64,000 nt of DNA from Salinispora tropica CNB-440 (GTDB lineage Bacteria; Actinomycetota; Actinomycetes; Mycobacteriales; Micromonosporaceae). The stretch spans positions 558,001 to 622,000 of the forward strand of contig NC_009380.1 of NCBI RefSeq assembly GCF_000016425.1, given 5' to 3'. Position 1 is the first letter of the stretch; every line of letters begins with the position of its first letter. Below are positions 60,781 through 64,000 of the stretch, one piece after another. Below the pieces are notes generated by a model. The model had not been told where the DNA came from, made no database searches, and saw only the letters and a list, made by a program, of their open reading frames with translations. The position numbers were made by a program, and so were the translations under genes.

Positions 60781-60796
60781 CGCTCACTGGCGGTTT
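60781..60796 (-). repeat. Junction motif copy 9
   Basis: Minus strand AAACCGCCAGTGAGCG, between the terminase stop and the portal start. Confidence 0.7.
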
Positions 60797-60799
60797 CGG

Positions 60800-62524
60800 C
60801 TAGTAGGCCCACATTTCGGTAGAGCGCGAGCGTTCTTCCTGCTTGGTGGTCATGTTGCGGAGATCGCACATCGCCTCATGGGCCAGCAGCCAGGCCGCAT
60901 AAGCGTCAACTTTGCGCTGCGACTTCGCGCCCTCCTTGCCGAAGCTCACGCCATGGCTGTTCGTTCGCCGTCGCGCATTGCCGGCATGCCGGCGCAACGT
61001 CGCATCGCCGTCGAAATGGATGTTCTGCCTCGCGATAGCGTCCATTAGCCGCTCGTGCGCCAACGTGGCGCGCTTCTGGGACCGCATGTCCCAGCCGATC
61101 GGACTATCCGGACTGGCTTTTCGAGTCAGCCCTTGCCCATAAGCTTTATTCCACAGGGAGATGTAGCTCTCCCAGTAGCTGACATCAGCGTAGAATGCCT
61201 TGACCTTGTAGAGGCGGAATGTGTCGTGCACCTCCGAGTCAACGCGCTCGTGGGGGACCATCCAGGGCTCGTCTTCGGGCCACCGCGCGGGCCGCTCCCA
61301 GACAGCGAGCAAAAAGGCGCACGCGTCCGAAAGCCGAATGGCTACGAGAGCGGTCGAGTCATCCGTCTTACCGCCATCGAAGCCAAGGACAACTTCGTCC
61401 CCCACCTTCAGCTCGGCGTCAGCGCGCTCGATAGCCTTCAGGTCCTCGATCCTGTAAACGGCGTCTTCGACGGCATCGATTTGGTTCAGCCACATTCGCC
61501 GCGACCGACTGGGCGACAGCGTCTTGTTTTGAATCGACTTGATGATCGTATCGACCCGTAGCCAGACCGCATCACCACGGATCTTCGGGAGCGTGACCTC
61601 CAGGCCGTCAATTGTCAGCGGTGTCTGCGCGTCCGCTTCTACTGAGTCGTAGTAGAGGCCAACGTCCGGCGCCAGGCCATCACAGATATCCTCGTACGCT
61701 AGGCGCATCCGCTCGGCAACAGAATCCTCACCAGACAAATAAGCATTCGTGATGGCTAGATACCGTGAATCCTTTTTCGTGGTGTTTCCATCAATGGTCT
61801 CGTACATGGCGTGACCGTTGTTGCCCTTGATCCAGTGATGCGTCTCGTTTAGCAGCACAAAGGTGCTTCGGCCGCCTTCGAGTGTGCGAGGGTTTGAGGT
61901 CACCGCCTCAATTCTCCGTCGACCCCGGTCGGCCCGAATCAGCTCATTACCTGGCTTAACGCCGTAGTCCTGGATTAGCCGCCTGCTCATCATCACCGGC
62001 AGCAGCGTCATGGTGTTCTTCGTTTGCTCGCGGCTAACGGCGGCAATCTGGACCCATGCGGCAGGCATCTGCCGCCCGATTGCGTCCCGCCCCGGGCGCA
62101 ACCGGGGGTTGCGCTTGGCGTCCTCCCCGGTGGCCCACCGCGCGAATCGTGCCGGCCCCACGAACTCGACTAGGCACAGAATCGCGCCAACGGGGTCTTT
62201 GCCCCACCCTTTTAGGCGTTGGAGAACGCCCGTCCGATGGGCGAAGCGTCCAGCGTCATCTATCGCGAACCACCAGAGCAGGAAGCGGCGCTGCTCTGCC
62301 GTCAGCCTGAAGCGCTGCCCCTCCTCGTCCAGGAGGTATTCCCCAACCCACCGAATCACGTCCCAACCCAACGTGCGCTCAGGGAGTAGCCAGTCGTCAC
62401 AACCGAATCCGCACTTGGTGAGGCCAGCGGCGTGACAGAGCGGGCCATTGTGGCGCCACGTCATGCCGTGATATGTGGGTTGGAGTGCGTCGATCTCCTC
62501 ACGCGTCATCGCGGATCTGACCAT
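60800..62524 (-). CDS. Terminase large subunit
   Basis: 574 residues with GGAGGA before the ATG. LTAEQRRFLLWWFAIDDAGR, GVLQRLKGWGKDPVGAILCL is the Walker A-like ATPase region (RLKGWGKD), STFVLLNETHHWIKGN the Walker B. The nuclease half has VLGFDGGKTDDSTALVAIRL with the catalytic Asp. It cuts concatemeric DNA and pumps it into the head. Confidence 0.88.
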   Translation of the reverse strand: MVRSAMTREEIDALQPTYHGMTWRHNGPLCHAAGLTKCGFGCDDWLLPERTLGWDVIRWVGEYLLDEEGQRFRLTAEQRRFLLWWFAIDDAGRFAHRTGVLQRLKGWGKDPVGAILCLVEFVGPARFARWATGEDAKRNPRLRPGRDAIGRQMPAAWVQIAAVSREQTKNTMTLLPVMMSRRLIQDYGVKPGNELIRADRGRRRIEAVTSNPRTLEGGRSTFVLLNETHHWIKGNNGHAMYETIDGNTTKKDSRYLAITNAYLSGEDSVAERMRLAYEDICDGLAPDVGLYYDSVEADAQTPLTIDGLEVTLPKIRGDAVWLRVDTIIKSIQNKTLSPSRSRRMWLNQIDAVEDAVYRIEDLKAIERADAELKVGDEVVLGFDGGKTDDSTALVAIRLSDACAFLLAVWERPARWPEDEPWMVPHERVDSEVHDTFRLYKVKAFYADVSYWESYISLWNKAYGQGLTRKASPDSPIGWDMRSQKRATLAHERLMDAIARQNIHFDGDATLRRHAGNARRRTNSHGVSFGKEGAKSQRKVDAYAAWLLAHEAMCDLRNMTTKQEERSRSTEMWAY

Positions 62525-62585
62525 GGCTGTCCTCCGGCCCGCGCCGACAGACGGGACAGCGCACCCAGGGCGCAGTGCCTGTCTG

Positions 62586-63017
62586 TCAGCTCACGAGCCG
62601 AAGACCCGGCCCGTCGTCCTCCATGTAGTGCGCAATGCCGTCGTCCTCGGCGCTCTCGACCTCCAGCTCCACGCGCACGCGGCGCCTATCGCCCTCGGCT
62701 ACCAGCAGTCGCTCAAAGCTGCTCATGATGGTTTGCAGCATCTGGCCAGACCTTTTGCGGCCGTCCTTGTAATGAGAGAGGTCATCGCAGAGTGAGTACA
62801 GGAGCGCTATGTCGCTCTGCTGGTAAAAGTCCGCCTGGCCCGAAAGCTGGCAGGCGTCCCAGAGCATGCGGGCGATGTCATGCCAGCCCTCGTCCGGCTG
62901 AGGCCAGACCACCGGGCGAGCCTTGCCCTTGGTGATATCCGGACGACCACCGCGATTAGCGTCACGGTCACGAGATAGATCCTCGCTCCGATTCGGTACG
63001 GGACCGCGGCTTCCCAT
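62586..63017 (-). CDS. Terminase small subunit
   Basis: 143 residues: MGSRGPVPNRSEDLSRDRDA is the typical start of actinophage small terminases. The helical middle EGWHDIARMLWDACQLSGQA, DFYQQSDIALLYSLCDDLSH, and the tail EVESAEDDGIAHYMEDDGPG follow. It binds the packaging site and positions the large subunit. Gap of 61 bases to the large subunit gene. Confidence 0.85.
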   Translation of the reverse strand: MGSRGPVPNRSEDLSRDRDANRGGRPDITKGKARPVVWPQPDEGWHDIARMLWDACQLSGQADFYQQSDIALLYSLCDDLSHYKDGRKRSGQMLQTIMSSFERLLVAEGDRRRVRVELEVESAEDDGIAHYMEDDGPGLRLVS

Positions 63018-63047
63018 GGACCCACCTCCTCGCGGAGTCGGGCGCCG

Positions 63048-63323
63048 TCACCAGATCTCCAGTGTGATATGCGGCAGAAACCAAATCAGGAAGGCGCCCA
63101 GCGCGGCGATGAGTCCCCACTCACCGCGACTAAGACCCCGACCCTTCTTGGCCTTGATCCAGTGCCGCGTAGCCTCGCTGAGCGTGTCCCCCGGGCGGCG
63201 CCGGACTAGGGCCAGCCCTTCCATGACCGCGAAACTCGCGGCCACAACCGCTAGCCAGATGGCCCAAGCCCACCGCCAGCGGCTCTTGTACTCAGCCAAG
63301 CCGGCGACCGGTCGCAGCGGCAT
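63048..63323 (-). CDS. Small phage membrane protein
   Basis: About 91 residues from ATG 63323; a TTG at 63299 overlapping the upstream stop is also plausible. Two hydrophobic helices: RWAWAIWLAVVAASFAVMEG and GEWGLIAALGAFLIWFLPHI, with a basic loop LSEATRHWIKAKKGRGLSRG. Function unknown; possibly a superinfection-exclusion or assembly factor. Confidence 0.5.
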   Translation of the reverse strand: MPLRPVAGLAEYKSRWRWAWAIWLAVVAASFAVMEGLALVRRRPGDTLSEATRHWIKAKKGRGLSRGEWGLIAALGAFLIWFLPHITLEIW

Positions 63324-63435
63324 AGGCGTCCTTGATCTCAGCGGACAATCGCCCCCGCGTGCCCACGGGCCACCCGCTTGAGCGCGCCCACTCGCGGACA
63401 TCGGCCGGGGTGGCGGTCTGGGTCTCAGTGCTCAT
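63292..63435 (-). CDS. Stand-alone Lsr2-type DNA-binding domain (47 residues)
   Basis: ATG 63435 with AAGGAG upstream. Product MSTETQTATPADVREWARSS, GWPVGTRGRLSAEIKDAYAA, ATGRRLG. This is the C-terminal domain of the nucleoid protein Lsr2: (R/K)EWAR-x-G-x-x-V-x-x-RGR-(I/L)-x-x-E-(I/V)-x-x-A(Y/F), including the RGR hook that enters the minor groove of AT-rich DNA. The dimerisation domain is missing. It lies between the HNH gene and a membrane protein gene. Confidence 0.75.
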   Translation of the reverse strand: MSTETQTATPADVREWARSSGWPVGTRGRLSAEIKDAYAAATGRRLG

Positions 63436-63493
63436 CTGGAGCTCCTTGCGGCTGGTAAGCGGCCCTGGACCAAGTGGGCCAGGCAGGTGGTTG

Positions 63494-63533
63494 CCCCCGC
63501 AGTCGACCCGGAGAGGGGCGGGGACTGCGGGGG
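63494..63533. terminator. Hairpin between HNH and Lsr2-like genes
   Basis: CCCCCGCAGTC / GACTGCGGGGG perfect 11-base arms with an 18-base loop, just past the HNH stop at 63557. Confidence 0.6.
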
Positions 63534-63556
63534 CGGGGCAACGGAGAGCAGGACGC

Positions 63557-63925
63557 TCAATCCATCGCCGAGCGGGCGCCCCTGGGGGCGCTCTCGCCCT
63601 GCTGCAAGCGCCACAGCTCGGCCGGGTGCGGCTCGGGCGGAAGTGTTGCGCGAGCCCTATGCCTATACCGTGCTGCTGCGCCCTCTTGACCGCTCTTCCG
63701 GTTATGGCATTCTGTGCAAGCCGGTCTTAGGTTCTTAAGAGTGTGGTCATCTCCCCGCCGGATATGGTCTACATCTGTCGCGGGCTTACCACATCTACGA
63801 AAGGATCCGTCGAGTCGCTTGACAATCACCAGACAACGCCTACCCTTTAAGCGATAGACTTCTGCCTTGATGGCTCTCCAGTTAACCGGTAAACGGCTAC
63901 GCCTGTCGGACCCGTTCCATGCCAA
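63557..63925 (-). CDS. HNH endonuclease (packaging-associated)
   Basis: 122 residues. LKGRRCLVIVKRLDGSFRRC, GKPATDVDHIRRGDDHTLKN, LRPACTECHNRKSGQEGAAA holds the HNH motif (DH-I...N-L...C-x-x-C-H-N-x-K) and a zinc Cys set. HNH proteins beside terminases help cut DNA at cos or pac sites. Position upstream of the small terminase in transcription order fits. The 63926-64000 tail holds an A/T-richer stretch with CATGACTATCATG, probably promoter DNA. Confidence 0.85.
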   Translation of the reverse strand: MAWNGSDRRSRLPVNWRAIKAEVYRLKGRRCLVIVKRLDGSFRRCGKPATDVDHIRRGDDHTLKNLRPACTECHNRKSGQEGAAARYRHRARATLPPEPHPAELWRLQQGESAPRGARSAMD

Positions 63926-64000
63926 CAGGTCACCTCAATTTGCTAATGCCCGGTCATGTTAACGAATATCTACATGATAGTCATGAACCCGGGCTAGTAT

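Noticed and set aside
1..64000. CRISPR array or rRNA genes
   Set aside because: No regularly spaced repeats and no rRNA-like stretch were seen on either strand.

Overview
The window is GC-rich actinobacterial DNA. Gene content points to a Micromonosporaceae-like host (Micromonospora, Salinispora or a relative): a SARP/NB-ARC regulator, DUF4259 and DUF4386 proteins, DUF5753/DUF397 pairs, and a gylR-controlled glycerol locus. The genus is inferred from family content, not from a marker gene.

Region 1 (1-12.4 kb) is chromosomal. It starts inside a calpain-like protease gene that is followed by a SUKH (SMI1/KNR4) protein and a second protein repeating that protein's C-terminal domain, possibly a toxin/immunity cassette. 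Next come a secreted, LPxTG-anchored 'choice-of-anchor A' protein, a frameshifted gene, several small hypothetical genes, a DUF4386 membrane protein and a large SARP regulator.

Region 2 (12.4-19.1 kb) is a glycerol locus. glpF-glpK-glpD run leftward; a divergent IclR-family regulator (GylR type) is followed by a second, complete glycerol kinase.

Region 3 (19.2-26.7 kb) looks like the scar of an older integrated element. It is bounded by a decayed tRNA-Arg 3' end (about 19.2 kb) and a well-preserved one (26.66 kb). Inside are an aldo/keto reductase, a decayed copy of a phosphotransferase gene whose intact relative lies at 27.6-28.4 kb, a serine hydrolase, a DrrAB-type ABC transporter truncated at both ends, and the C-terminal third of a tyrosine integrase.

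Region 4 (26.66 kb to beyond the right edge) is a siphovirus-type prophage, nearly all transcribed leftward. Its left end carries cargo and regulators: an HTH/zinc protein, an APH-like phosphotransferase, a GRDP-like protein with a divergent XRE regulator, a small zinc-protein operon, and a DUF5753-DUF397 pair. From 32.6 to 41.5 kb lie replication and regulation genes: two sigma-like proteins, a DEDD exonuclease, a primase divided into CHC2 and TOPRIM genes with an HNH gene between them, endonuclease VII, a RecA/DnaB-type ATPase, a possible SSB, a RecB-like nuclease, and a repressor. Lysis genes (41.9-43.6 kb) and tail, head and packaging genes (43.6-63.9 kb) follow. Neither an integrase nor the intact tRNA of this prophage is in the window; both are expected to the right.

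The most interesting signal is in the prophage. A 16-bp motif, AAACCGYTAGTGNGMG, recurs at about ten places. Nine lie at stop/start gene junctions in the direction of transcription, and related sequences flank the promoter of a gene resembling the immunity repressor (gp71) of mycobacteriophage L5. This fits an L5-type 'stoperator' immunity system with a different recognition sequence. All of this is read by eye; no alignment or database search was run.
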